Shown piece after piece: positions 8,571 to 17,300 of a stretch of 46,838 bases of DNA. The notes below the pieces were generated by a model that was given only the letters and a program-made list of their open reading frames with translations, was not told where the DNA came from and did not search any database. Position numbers and translations under genes: made by a program. The DNA lies in the NCBI GenBank assembly GCA_964517765.1, contig CAZFEN010000010.1, positions 1-46,838 on the forward strand, in the 5' to 3' direction. This DNA comes from Hydromicrobium sp964517765 (lineage in GTDB: Bacteria; Actinomycetota; Humimicrobiia; Humimicrobiales; Humimicrobiaceae). How positions within the stretch are numbered: position 1 is the stretch's first letter; each line of letters begins with the position of its first letter.

Positions 8571-10253
8571 ATGGTGCGAGGATTAAGAGTCATAATAATA
8601 GGTGCCGTAGCGGCAGGAACGGCTGCTGCTGTAAAAATAAGGAGACAGAGTGAAGATGCAGAAATTGTATTGTATGAAAAGGACAGCTACATATCCTACG
8701 GAACATGCGGTCTTCCTTATTTTGTTTCAGGGGAGATAAAGAGTATAGAAAAATTGATTGTTAATACAAAAGAGCGTTTTGAAAAAAGATTCAATCTTAG
8801 GGTTAATGTACTTAATGATGTAATCAGGATTGAACCGGAAAAGAATCAAATATATATAAGAGATTTAAAAACCGGTCGGCAGTTTAATGATTGGTACGAC
8901 AGACTTATTATTACTACAGGATCGATTACCATAAAATTAAAATTTAATGGGGAACTTTCGGAAAATACTTTTGCTCTAAAGACTATTGACGATGCTATAG
9001 TTTTAAAGAAATATATGGATAAGCTGGATAAGGAAAATAAGGATGGCAAGGGTGCGGTAATAATAGGTGGCGGTTTTATTGGCCTTGAGCTTCTTGATGC
9101 ATTTTTTAATAGGGGATATGAAGTAAGTATTATTGAAAAGACCTCTCAAATACTCCCTATGTTTGATAAGGAAATTATTGACTACCTGGAAAATTATTTA
9201 ATAGGAAAGGGAGTAAATTTATACAGGGAAGATGAGGTTATAAATTTAATTAAGGGGAAAGATAGAAGAGCTGTATCTGTGGAGACCCTTAAGGGTAAAG
9301 TAATAAAATCTGATATCATATTTTTAGGAATAGGTACAAAACCTGATGTAAAAATGGCACAGGATTGTGGGATAAAAATAGGAAAGTCCGGTTTTATAGC
9401 TGTTAATGAGTTTATGAGAACCAATCTTAAAAATATTTATGCAGCAGGAGATTGCTGTGAATGTGTAAACTTAATAAGCGGTGTAAAGCGCTCTTATAAC
9501 CTTGCCGCTATTGCCGGAAGGCAGGGAAGAATTGCAGGTTTTAATATTGCCGGTGGAAGAGAGAAATTTTCAGGAAGTGTGGTCAATTCGATAATAAAGG
9601 TGCTGGATCTGGAGATAACAAAAGTAGGTCTGAGTCTTAAGGAAACGGCAGAATTAGGTATTAATGCCAATTTTATAGAGTTACATGATTTATCTCACGC
9701 TGGTTATTATCCGGGAGCGGACATGATTCATATGATAATAATTTTCAATGAGAAAACCGGTAATATACTTGGATTTCAGGCTATAGGAAGAAGCGGAGCG
9801 GATAAGAGAGTAGATGTTATTGCTACTGCCGTAAAAGGGAATTTAAAAGTCTGGGAACTTGCCGATCTGGATCTTGGTTATCATCCGGCTTATGGGTCCG
9901 CAAGGGATCCGGTAAATATGCTGGGGATGATAGCAGGAAATCTAAAAAAAGGCGAAATAGATTTTTTAAGTGTCGAAGGGCTGAAGGAGAAAATTAAAAA
10001 TGCAGAAAAAATAACTATTCTGGATGTCAGGACCAGAAAGGAGTATGACCGGGGTCATATAGTTGGTGCCGTGCTGATTTACATTGATGATCTCAGAAAG
10101 AATATAGATAAACTGAATACCGCGAGCGAGATAATAATTTACTGCGAGACAGGCTATAGAGCTTATCAGGGATTTAGAATTCTTAAAAATACCGGATTTA
10201 AAAAAGTAAAAGTTTTGAATGGTTCATACCTGAGCTGGATAAGAAAAATTTGA
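8571..10253 (+). CDS. CoA-disulfide reductase-type flavoprotein with C-terminal rhodanese domain
   Basis: The 560-residue protein is a two-domain fusion. Residues 1 to about 450 are an FAD/NAD(P)H pyridine nucleotide-disulfide oxidoreductase. It has an FAD-binding N-terminus (IIIGAVAAGTAAA), a single redox Cys46 in SYGTCGLPYF, and NAD-binding GGGFIGLEL. The single active-site Cys is typical of CoA-disulfide reductases and related NADH oxidases. The C-terminal ~100 residues are a rhodanese domain (DVRTRKEYDRGHI) with active-site loop CETGYR. Such fusions reduce CoA disulfides or CoA/protein persulfides and polysulfide. The GGAAAATATA ribosome site is weak but well placed. It lies 15 bases after copA, so it may be co-transcribed, perhaps for thiol repair during metal stress. 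Confidence 0.88.
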   Translation: MVRGLRVIIIGAVAAGTAAAVKIRRQSEDAEIVLYEKDSYISYGTCGLPYFVSGEIKSIEKLIVNTKERFEKRFNLRVNVLNDVIRIEPEKNQIYIRDLKTGRQFNDWYDRLIITTGSITIKLKFNGELSENTFALKTIDDAIVLKKYMDKLDKENKDGKGAVIIGGGFIGLELLDAFFNRGYEVSIIEKTSQILPMFDKEIIDYLENYLIGKGVNLYREDEVINLIKGKDRRAVSVETLKGKVIKSDIIFLGIGTKPDVKMAQDCGIKIGKSGFIAVNEFMRTNLKNIYAAGDCCECVNLISGVKRSYNLAAIAGRQGRIAGFNIAGGREKFSGSVVNSIIKVLDLEITKVGLSLKETAELGINANFIELHDLSHAGYYPGADMIHMIIIFNEKTGNILGFQAIGRSGADKRVDVIATAVKGNLKVWELADLDLGYHPAYGSARDPVNMLGMIAGNLKKGEIDFLSVEGLKEKIKNAEKITILDVRTRKEYDRGHIVGAVLIYIDDLRKNIDKLNTASEIIIYCETGYRAYQGFRILKNTGFKKVKVLNGSYLSWIRKI

Positions 10254-10288
10254 TATAAGTTTTCCAAATAAGTGACCTGAAATATCCT

Positions 10289-11593
10289 TCATCTTTCCCG
10301 GGTTTCCCGAGATCCGTATGAAGTCATTTTTACGAACTGCAGGATTATGAGCCCGCTTATAAGAAAAAGTAAAGTGCTCAGGAGGGCTATTCTCTGATTT
10401 TTAGTAATAAAAGATATTATCCCAAAAGTTACCGGACCCAGAATGGAGGACGCCTTTCCGCTTATTGAATAAAAACCAAAAAATTCCGCTTCCCTGTCCC
10501 TGGGTATCAAAAACGACATGAGACTTCTGCTTGCTATAAGGGTCGATCCGGTGGATATGGCGGCAAGTATGTAAGCCGTATAAAATACGGCTCTTATGTT
10601 GGAAGTTGTCATGAGGATTATGACTGTTATCCACATGACGAGAGTTATTGTAACAGTAAGTTTAGAGCCGATCTTATCGGTCAGCCAGCCAAAGAAAATA
10701 GAACTTATGATAGCGGGTATATGCCCGAATATAAAAAGCATTATTATTTCAGTAAGTCCCAGGTTTAAAGTACCTCTGGCATATATTGCTACATAAAAGG
10801 CAAGGACGGAAAAAGCATTACTGAATAGAAAATAAGAAATCAGGAATTTCATAAGATCCTTATGCTTTCTTATGTTTCTCAAAGTGCTGACAAATTTTTT
10901 AAATCCATACGAAATGTAAGAGGTTTTGATTTTTACGATACTTCCACCTGGAGAATCTTTCAGGAATATAAATGATGGCAATGAAAATATTAAAAAGAAT
11001 ATGGATGTAATAATAAATGTTATTCTAATGTTGAATAAGTTGGATGGTTCGATTCCTCCTATCACAAAAGGATAAATAAGTATCAAAATGATCAGGCCCC
11101 CCAGGTACCCGATAGAGAATCCGAATCCGGATACGATACCCGTATTCTTTTTGGAAGAAAGCTGGGGAAGGAAAGAATTATAAAACATCATCGAAGTCTC
11201 ATAAAAAATATTGGAAACTATAAAAAGGATCACGGCCCAGGCCACCATCCCTTCCTTTAAAAAGAAAAGGAGCGAGCTGATAGAAACACATGCCACGGTC
11301 AAAATTGTCAAAAATTTATTTTTAGACCTTGAAGTATCTGCAATTGCCCCGAATACCGGTGACAGCAAAGAAGCGATTATCATAGAGGTACCGCTGGCAA
11401 TTCCCCACATCAGATCTCCGAAGTTTCTGGAATAAATTTCCGGAGACGCGATTATGCCGGTGAAATAAACAGGAAAAATTATAGTGATTATTACTACTGC
11501 AAAAGAAGTGTTGGCAAAATCATAAAGGGCCCATGATAAGACCGGAGGCCTGAATAGTGTTCTAACCGCGTCTTTGAATTTAAACTTTTTCAT
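10289..11593 (-). CDS. MFS transporter, UMF1/Atg22-like
   Basis: The 434-residue integral membrane protein has about 12 hydrophobic segments. Its N-terminal LSWALYDFANTSFAVVI stretch is the hallmark of the UMF1 (Atg22-like) branch of the major facilitator superfamily. The cytoplasmic loop GWLTDKIGSK is the usual MFS A-like motif in the second half. In yeast the family exports amino acids from the vacuole; bacterial substrates are unknown. It is divergent from the 2-oxoacid:ferredoxin oxidoreductase genes across a 204-base region that carries a long inverted repeat. It is convergent with the CoA-disulfide reductase gene. Confidence 0.85.
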   Translation of the reverse strand: MKKFKFKDAVRTLFRPPVLSWALYDFANTSFAVVIITIIFPVYFTGIIASPEIYSRNFGDLMWGIASGTSMIIASLLSPVFGAIADTSRSKNKFLTILTVACVSISSLLFFLKEGMVAWAVILFIVSNIFYETSMMFYNSFLPQLSSKKNTGIVSGFGFSIGYLGGLIILILIYPFVIGGIEPSNLFNIRITFIITSIFFLIFSLPSFIFLKDSPGGSIVKIKTSYISYGFKKFVSTLRNIRKHKDLMKFLISYFLFSNAFSVLAFYVAIYARGTLNLGLTEIIMLFIFGHIPAIISSIFFGWLTDKIGSKLTVTITLVMWITVIILMTTSNIRAVFYTAYILAAISTGSTLIASRSLMSFLIPRDREAEFFGFYSISGKASSILGPVTFGIISFITKNQRIALLSTLLFLISGLIILQFVKMTSYGSRETRER

Positions 11594-11611
11594 ATATTTA
11601 TTTAAGTCAGG

Positions 11612-11705
11612 AATTTCAGTATATTATCTAAAAAAAATCAGGATTTTGCTACAGAAATTAATAATTTCTTGAATCAGCATTTAAAGTGATCGATATACTG
11701 AAATT
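11612..11705. repeat. Perfect 13-base inverted repeat with nested hairpin in a divergent intergenic region
   Basis: Arms AATTTCAGTATAT (11612-11624) and ATATACTGAAATT (11693-11705) are perfect complements separated by 68 bases. Almost centred between them is a second hairpin, AGAAATT (11653-11659) and AATTTCT (11663-11669) with a 3-base loop. The element lies between the divergent MFS and oxidoreductase genes. It could be a two-site operator, a structured leader, or a small palindromic element. Confidence 0.6.
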
Positions 11706-11797
11706 AAGTTTTAAAAAGATATTATGATTAGTTGCAAATAAATTATCGGGGTAATATTATGGTATCTGAGATTGGTTCAAAAAAGTAAGGATTTAAA

Positions 11798-13531
11798 TTG
11801 AAGGTCTCGAATATAAGCTGGAAAATTGGCGGGGAAACCGGTTTTGGAATAGTATCTACCGGAACGATCTTTTCGAAAATCTTTGCCAAAAAAGGATACT
11901 TTGTCGTTGATAACAATGAATATCCTTCCCTGATAAGAGGCGGACATAACACTTTCACCGTAAGAGTGAGTTCCAATGAGATTTTTTCCATCGATAAAGA
12001 TATCAATATTCTGGTTGCATTAAATGAAGAAACCATAAGGCTTCATCAGGAAGAAGTGACATATGGGGGATATATTATCTACGATGAAAATAATGGCGAC
12101 ATTACGGAAATAAAAAAAGCCAGAAAAGATATCAATTATATTATGGTGCCCTTTTCCAAAATAATTGCGGAGTTGGGAGTTCCCCCGGTCATGACCAATA
12201 ATGTCTCACTGGGGGCTTCGGTTGCTTTATTGAATTATGACCTTGAGGTATTAAGAAACATCATAAGAGACATCTTTGGGAGGAAGGGGCCGGAAGTTGT
12301 CAGTTCTAATATCAAATCAGCCGAATTTGGATACAAATATATAAAAGAGAAATTAAAAATAAATGCTTATGAACTTGAAATAGTAAAGCCTGTAAGTAAA
12401 ATGCTCCTTACAGGCAATGACGCAGTTTTTTTGGGAGCGGTCAGATCGGGTTGTAAATTTTATGCTGCTTACCCCATGACTCCTTCAACTTCGATACTGG
12501 AATCATTTGCATCTGCCGAAAATGATTATAACATTGTGACAAAACATGCCGAAGATGAGGTAGCCGTAATCAATATGGCGATAGGCGCTTCCTTTGCCGG
12601 GGTAAGGGCTATGGTCGCAACATCCGGAGGCGGTTTTTCTCTCATGAATGAAGGATTGGGCAGTGCCGCTTTAACCGAAACCCCACTTGTTATCATACTG
12701 TGTCAGAGACCCGCTCCTGCTACCGGTTTACCGACATGGTCGGAACAGGGTGATATGTTGTTTGCCATTCATGCCTCGCACGGTGAATTTTTAAGGGTTG
12801 TAATGGCGCCCGGTGATCCCGAAGAATGTTTTTATCTTACAGGGAAAGCATTCAATATTGCTGATACTTATCAGATCCCGGTTATCGTGATGCTTGATAA
12901 ATACTTATCGGAAAACCATTTCTCATATGAAAGATTGGACTTTAAAAACATAACGGTTGATAGGGGAAAGTTACTGATAAGGAGTAAAGATATAGGTACG
13001 GGATATAAACGTTATCTTAACACCGAAGACGGTGTTTCTCCCCGGGTAGTAATAGGAGTAGAGGGCGGGGTCCATATAGCCAATAGTGATGAACATGATG
13101 AGCAGGGATATTCGGAAGATGGGGCGTTCAACAGGAAGATTATGGTAGATAAACGATTCAGGAAAATAAAAAAGTTAATCGAAGAAATACCCCCTCCAAG
13201 GATCTATGGTCCTATTGATGCCGAAATTACTATATGGAGCTGGGGATCCTGCAAAGGACCGATTCTTGAGGCTATGAATATATTGAATCAGAAAGAAAAG
13301 AAAGTAAACTTGATTCACTTTACATATCTGTATCCGTTCGATGGTGAATCCATTGAGGGAATCATCGGGAAAAGCAATAAAAATGTGGTGGTCGAGAATA
13401 ATAAGACATCACAGCTTGCAAAAATTATAATGATGAATACCGGCCACAGGATGAAAAATAAAATTCTAAAATATAGCGGGAGACAATTTCTGCCCTGCGA
13501 AATTGTCAACGGAATTGAACAAATAGAATAG
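11798..13531 (+). CDS. korA: 2-oxoacid:ferredoxin oxidoreductase, fused gamma-alpha subunit
   Basis: TTG start after AAGGA; 577 residues. Residues 1 to about 180 are the gamma domain (GGETGFGIVSTG, NEYPSLIRGGHNTF). The remainder is the alpha subunit (GNDAVFLGAVRSGCKFYAAYPMTPS, TSGGGFSLMNEGLG). With the beta subunit downstream it would oxidise a 2-oxoacid to acyl-CoA and CO2 and reduce ferredoxin. This gamma-alpha fusion plus separate beta is the two-subunit form typical of 2-oxoglutarate- or general 2-oxoacid-ferredoxin oxidoreductases. The delta (ferredoxin) subunit is absent. The exact substrate (2-oxoglutarate, pyruvate or branched-chain oxoacid) cannot be told from these motifs, so the symbol is approximate. 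Confidence 0.85.
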   Translation: MKVSNISWKIGGETGFGIVSTGTIFSKIFAKKGYFVVDNNEYPSLIRGGHNTFTVRVSSNEIFSIDKDINILVALNEETIRLHQEEVTYGGYIIYDENNGDITEIKKARKDINYIMVPFSKIIAELGVPPVMTNNVSLGASVALLNYDLEVLRNIIRDIFGRKGPEVVSSNIKSAEFGYKYIKEKLKINAYELEIVKPVSKMLLTGNDAVFLGAVRSGCKFYAAYPMTPSTSILESFASAENDYNIVTKHAEDEVAVINMAIGASFAGVRAMVATSGGGFSLMNEGLGSAALTETPLVIILCQRPAPATGLPTWSEQGDMLFAIHASHGEFLRVVMAPGDPEECFYLTGKAFNIADTYQIPVIVMLDKYLSENHFSYERLDFKNITVDRGKLLIRSKDIGTGYKRYLNTEDGVSPRVVIGVEGGVHIANSDEHDEQGYSEDGAFNRKIMVDKRFRKIKKLIEEIPPPRIYGPIDAEITIWSWGSCKGPILEAMNILNQKEKKVNLIHFTYLYPFDGESIEGIIGKSNKNVVVENNKTSQLAKIIMMNTGHRMKNKILKYSGRQFLPCEIVNGIEQIE

Positions 13532-13579
13532 CAGATTGAATTATCGATATGATGTAAGATTTTTTACAGGTAATAAAAT

Positions 13580-14476
13580 ATGAGTAAAATCAGAAGTAAA
13601 TCTTTAAGAGAAAGTTACGATCTAAAACCCGGGGATTTCAATACCGAAAGAAAGCCCACCTGGTGTCTCGGCTGTGGAAATTATGGAATCTGGAACTCAC
13701 TTAAAAAGACATTCGTAAAATTAAAACTTATGCCCCATGAAATTCTTATAGTCTACGGCACAGGATGTTCCGGTAATGGCACCAATTTTATCAGGACCTA
13801 TGCATTTCATTCATTGCATGGAAGAGCACTTCCTGTGGCAACGGGAGCAAAACTTGCAAATCATAAGCTCAATGTATTGATCATGGGCGGAGATGATGAT
13901 GGTGTCGGTATCGGAGGAAACCACTTTATACATACATGCAGGAGGAACATCGATATGACATATATCCTGCATAATAACAGAGTTTATGGACTCACTACTG
14001 GTCAGACTGTTCCTACAAGCGACAGAGGTTTCAAAACTAAATCAACGCCATCAGGGGTTCTGGAAAGACCTATTAATCCTGTATCACTGGCTCTTATATG
14101 CGGCGCCACTTTTGCAGCAAGAGGTTTTTCAGGAGATACTGGACATCTTCTGGATATAATGAAAAAAGCCATAAAGCACAAAGGATTTTCTTTTATAGAG
14201 GTCCTGCAGCCCTGTGTGACATTCAACAAAATAAACACATATGATTTTTATAGGGACAGGATATATAAACTGGAAGAATTGAAAGATTACGACGGAAGCA
14301 ACCTGCATGAAGCTATAAAAAAATCCATGGAAGAAGAGAGGATACCGATAGGTATTTTTTACGAGATCGAGAGGCCGACATACGAAGATGGACTGAAGCA
14401 AATAGAAAGAAAACCACTGGTAGATCATATGATAGCTGATATAGATATCAACAGGCTGTTAAACAGATTCTACTAA
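13580..14476 (+). CDS. korB: 2-oxoacid:ferredoxin oxidoreductase, beta (TPP-binding) subunit
   Basis: The 298-residue protein binds thiamine diphosphate and one [4Fe-4S] cluster. Cluster ligands are visible as Cys29 and Cys32 (CLGC), Cys63 (GTGCSG) and a late Cys in LQPCVTF. The TPP/Mg motif is expected as GDG followed about 25 residues later by NN. Here it reads G104-D105-D106-D107 with Asn132-Asn133 at the right distance, so the second glycine is replaced by Asp (codon GAT at 13895). The rest (IGGNHFIHTCRRN, NRVYGLTTGQ) is well conserved. It lies 48 bases after the alpha subunit gene and is surely its partner. Confidence 0.87.
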   Translation: MSKIRSKSLRESYDLKPGDFNTERKPTWCLGCGNYGIWNSLKKTFVKLKLMPHEILIVYGTGCSGNGTNFIRTYAFHSLHGRALPVATGAKLANHKLNVLIMGGDDDGVGIGGNHFIHTCRRNIDMTYILHNNRVYGLTTGQTVPTSDRGFKTKSTPSGVLERPINPVSLALICGATFAARGFSGDTGHLLDIMKKAIKHKGFSFIEVLQPCVTFNKINTYDFYRDRIYKLEELKDYDGSNLHEAIKKSMEEERIPIGIFYEIERPTYEDGLKQIERKPLVDHMIADIDINRLLNRFY

Positions 14477-14511
14477 AAATTATTCATAATCCTGTAATAT
14501 AAAGTTTATCA

Positions 14512-15126
14512 ATGCATAATAATCCCGAAAGCAAATATAAAAGTTTTAAAATAGCAGCCATATACGGCAGTCCCAGAAAAAAAGGTAATACAGGATTACT
14601 TCTGGATAATTTTCTCGAGGGCGCTGTCTCCGCTGCCGCCAGTTCAAAAAAAGATTTAGAAATCAAAAAGATAATGACTGCCAATCTAAACATATCTCCC
14701 TGCAGAGGATGCAGGAATTGTTCAAAAACCGGGGAATGCATCATCGATGATGATATGCAGCAGGTGTATAAAGAATTGATAGAAGCCGATTTTCTGGCAG
14801 TTGCATCTCCTGTTTTTTTTACTACTGTATCAGGATACCTTAAAGCTTTGATCGATAGGTGCCAGAGATTCTGGTCTCTTAAGTATGAACATAAAAAAAG
14901 GATAATCGAAAAGAATAGAAAGGGTATTTTTATAAGTACTGCCGGTTCAAACTCCGTTAATATTTTTGACTGTCCCAAAAAAGTGATCCGTTCTTTTTTT
15001 GATGTATTGTATGTTGATTATTTGTGTGATTTTGTGTTTAATAACGTGGATAGTCAAGGCGATATTTTAAAAAATAAAGAGTCTCTGGAGACTTTGTATG
15101 GATTTGGCAAAGAAAAACTTTTTTAA
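14512..15126 (+). CDS. Iron-sulfur flavoprotein / NADPH-dependent FMN reductase family protein
   Basis: The 204-residue flavodoxin-fold protein has an FMN phosphate loop (YGSPRKKGNTGLLLD, about 16-30). It also has a compact cysteine motif CRGCRNCSKTGEC at about 64-76, matching the CX2CX2CX4-7C cluster motif of Isf proteins from methanogens and anaerobes. The SPVFFTTVSGYLKALIDR stretch is the second flavin-contact region. Isf proteins pass electrons between ferredoxin and other carriers. That would fit the ferredoxin-reducing oxidoreductase genes just upstream. Its 3' end overlaps the TlpA-like gene by 29 bases. Confidence 0.83.
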   Translation: MHNNPESKYKSFKIAAIYGSPRKKGNTGLLLDNFLEGAVSAAASSKKDLEIKKIMTANLNISPCRGCRNCSKTGECIIDDDMQQVYKELIEADFLAVASPVFFTTVSGYLKALIDRCQRFWSLKYEHKKRIIEKNRKGIFISTAGSNSVNIFDCPKKVIRSFFDVLYVDYLCDFVFNNVDSQGDILKNKESLETLYGFGKEKLF

Positions 15127-15631
15127 GAATAAGGAAATTAAAAAATATTTTTTTATAATTATTATACCGGCTCTACTCATAGCTTCTACTTTTTTTATTT
15201 TTTCAGGCTGCAAGGTATCCGGTAATATTTCTTCCTCCGATGTTAATTTTACACTTAATGACCTGGACGGAAAAGAGATATCCTTATCGGATTTTAAAGG
15301 AAAGATAGTTGTATTGAATTTCTGGGCGACATGGTGCCCTCCATGTATAGCAGAAATTCCCGATTTTGTAGAAATATTTAATGAATACAGAGATAAAAAT
15401 ATCCAATTTATTGGAGTTTCGGATGAGGATATTTCTACCTTAAAAAGTTTCGCGGCTTACTATGATATAAATTATCCGATTTTGATAGATGATGAAAATA
15501 TCATGGCGATCTGGGGAATACGTGCAATTCCCACTACCTTTGTGTTTGACAGAAATGGGAAGATTGTTTTCAAAAATGTCGGAATGATGACCGGAGAGCA
15601 AATTAGAAACGTTATTGAAAATACACTTTAA
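15098..15631 (+). CDS. TlpA/ResA-type thioredoxin-like lipoprotein
   Basis: The 177-residue protein begins inside the previous gene, behind a CTGGAG site. A hydrophobic segment (19-36) ends in a lipobox with Cys38 (FSGC), so it is probably a lipoprotein facing the cell exterior. The thioredoxin domain carries the redox motif WCPPC (Cys80, Cys83) and the cis-proline region AIPTTF. Such proteins reduce disulfides outside the cytoplasm, in cytochrome c maturation or thiol homeostasis. The CcdA gene starts at the very next base after its stop, which supplies the membrane electron donor. Confidence 0.88.
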   Translation: MDLAKKNFFKNKEIKKYFFIIIIPALLIASTFFIFSGCKVSGNISSSDVNFTLNDLDGKEISLSDFKGKIVVLNFWATWCPPCIAEIPDFVEIFNEYRDKNIQFIGVSDEDISTLKSFAAYYDINYPILIDDENIMAIWGIRAIPTTFVFDRNGKIVFKNVGMMTGEQIRNVIENTL

Positions 15632-16366
15632 ATGTTAGAGATTAGTTTACTTTCTGCTTTTATTGCCGGGATACTGGCATTCATTTCTCCCTGTATTTTA
15701 CCGATAATCCCGGTTTACATAAGCATGATGTCGGGCAGGGTAATTCACAAAAGCGACAAGATAAAAATTTCGGAGCGGTTATATCTTTTGATAAACAGCA
15801 TATTATTTGTTCTGGGATTTTCGCTGGTCTTTGTAGCTCTTGGTTCAACTGCTACTATTATAGGTCGCGTTCTAAAAGAATATTCCGGTATCATTTCAAG
15901 AATCGGCGGGGTCATACTGATAATATTTGGTTTGCAGTATACAGGTCTTTTCAGGATTCCATTTTTAAATATAGAAAGAAGATTCAAAATACCATCTTCG
16001 TTGAAATCAGGCTACCCGGGTTCTTTTTTGATCGGAATAATTTTTTCTTTTGGATGGATACCCTGTGTGGGGATGATACTATCGGGTATATTACTTCTGG
16101 CGAGTAAACTTGGAACTCTGCTTAAAGGGATGCTTCTTCTGGGGAGTTTTTCCCTGGGCCTGGGACTTCCTTTTATACTTGCAGGAATATTTATAAGTTT
16201 TTTTTCCAATTTCTTAAAAAAAATAAACAGGTATCTTAATGTTGTATCCATTGTTTCAGGAATCTTTCTTGTAGTTCTGGGTATTATTTTTATTACGGAC
16301 TCTATGAATTGGGTGATAGGGTTTTTATCCAGGTATCTGCCTTTTCTAAATAAAATTAATTTTTAA
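15632..16366 (+). CDS. ccdA: CcdA-type thiol:disulfide interchange membrane protein
   Basis: The 244-residue protein has six or seven hydrophobic segments and the two conserved cysteine-proline sites of the CcdA/DsbD-beta family, SPCILPIIPVYISMM (about 19-33) and GWIPCVGMILSG (about 141-152). It carries reducing equivalents from cytoplasmic thioredoxin across the membrane to proteins such as the TlpA-like lipoprotein encoded directly upstream. The start codon touches the preceding stop, so the two are translationally coupled. No cytochrome c genes are present in the window, so the final acceptor is open. Confidence 0.9.
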   Translation: MLEISLLSAFIAGILAFISPCILPIIPVYISMMSGRVIHKSDKIKISERLYLLINSILFVLGFSLVFVALGSTATIIGRVLKEYSGIISRIGGVILIIFGLQYTGLFRIPFLNIERRFKIPSSLKSGYPGSFLIGIIFSFGWIPCVGMILSGILLLASKLGTLLKGMLLLGSFSLGLGLPFILAGIFISFFSNFLKKINRYLNVVSIVSGIFLVVLGIIFITDSMNWVIGFLSRYLPFLNKINF

Positions 16367-16472
16367 ATAAATTTTTACCTGGATTTGTGTTAAAATCTTA
16401 AATATTTATTATTCTGTTTTAGATAGAGTAACAATAATTGATAATATCAAATTCAAGTTTTAGGAGGATGTT

Positions 16473-17291
16473 TTGAATATAGATCCGATTGCTTTTAGTA
16501 TGTTTGGATTCGAGATAAGGTGGTATGGAATATTGACCGCTCTGGCACTGATAATAGGTTTTGCTGTTGTATATTTTATAGCAAAGTACAGAGGGGAGAA
16601 GGCAGAGGAAGTCTTGAATTTTGCTCCGTTTGCGGTAGTATCTTCGGTTCTTTTTGCGAGGCTGCTTCATGTCGCCGTAAACTGGTCCTACTATGCCGAT
16701 CATCCGGTCTATATTTTTGCCTTCAGAAAAGGCGGGCTTGCCATACAGGGAGCTATGATAGGGGGTATTCTTGCTCTTATTGTATTTTGTAAAGTAAGAA
16801 AACTTGATTTATGGTTATGGGCGGATATATTATCTCCGGGCCTGATACTTGGCCAGGCAATAGGAAGATGGGGCAACTTCTTTAATCAGGAAGCTTACGG
16901 AAAACCGATAAGCCTTGAATGGAAATTTTTCTATATCAATGAAGCCAACAGGCTTGAGGGTTATAGAAGTTACGAATACTTCCATCCAACATTTTTATAT
17001 GAATCAATTGCCAACTTTTTATTGTTCGGGCTTCTTTTACTGATGCACAGATATTATAAAAAGAGACCGGGAAAAATACCTTATGGATTGATACTGGCAA
17101 TGTATCTTGGGATTTATTCGGTTTATAGGACATTTATTGAATATTTCCGTATAGACAGTTCCTACCTCGGTCCTGTCAAGGTAGTATATATAATAGATTT
17201 CATAGTATTAATAGCTGCGTTTATTATAGCTAATTATGTGATTAAAAAATTCAAGGAAAAAAAGCAGCTTGAAGAAAATCTGGACGAGTAA
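16473..17291 (+). CDS. lgt: Prolipoprotein diacylglyceryl transferase
   Basis: TTG start seven bases after a strong TAGGAGG; an ATG inside the site runs into a stop at once. The 272 residues contain about seven TM helices and the Lgt signature GRWGNFFNQEAYG (131-143), with the conserved Asn138 and Glu140. Lgt moves a diacylglyceryl group from phosphatidylglycerol to the lipobox cysteine of prolipoproteins. Substrates within this window include the TlpA-like protein and the oligosaccharide-binding protein. The GGLAIQGAMIGG stretch is also typical. Confidence 0.93.
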   Translation: MNIDPIAFSMFGFEIRWYGILTALALIIGFAVVYFIAKYRGEKAEEVLNFAPFAVVSSVLFARLLHVAVNWSYYADHPVYIFAFRKGGLAIQGAMIGGILALIVFCKVRKLDLWLWADILSPGLILGQAIGRWGNFFNQEAYGKPISLEWKFFYINEANRLEGYRSYEYFHPTFLYESIANFLLFGLLLLMHRYYKKRPGKIPYGLILAMYLGIYSVYRTFIEYFRIDSSYLGPVKVVYIIDFIVLIAAFIIANYVIKKFKEKKQLEENLDE

Positions 17292-17300
17292 AGCATTAAC

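Noticed and set aside
14484..14978. 164-codon minus-strand frame across the iron-sulfur flavoprotein gene
   Set aside because: The plus-strand frame has FMN and cysteine motifs; the antisense frame has none.
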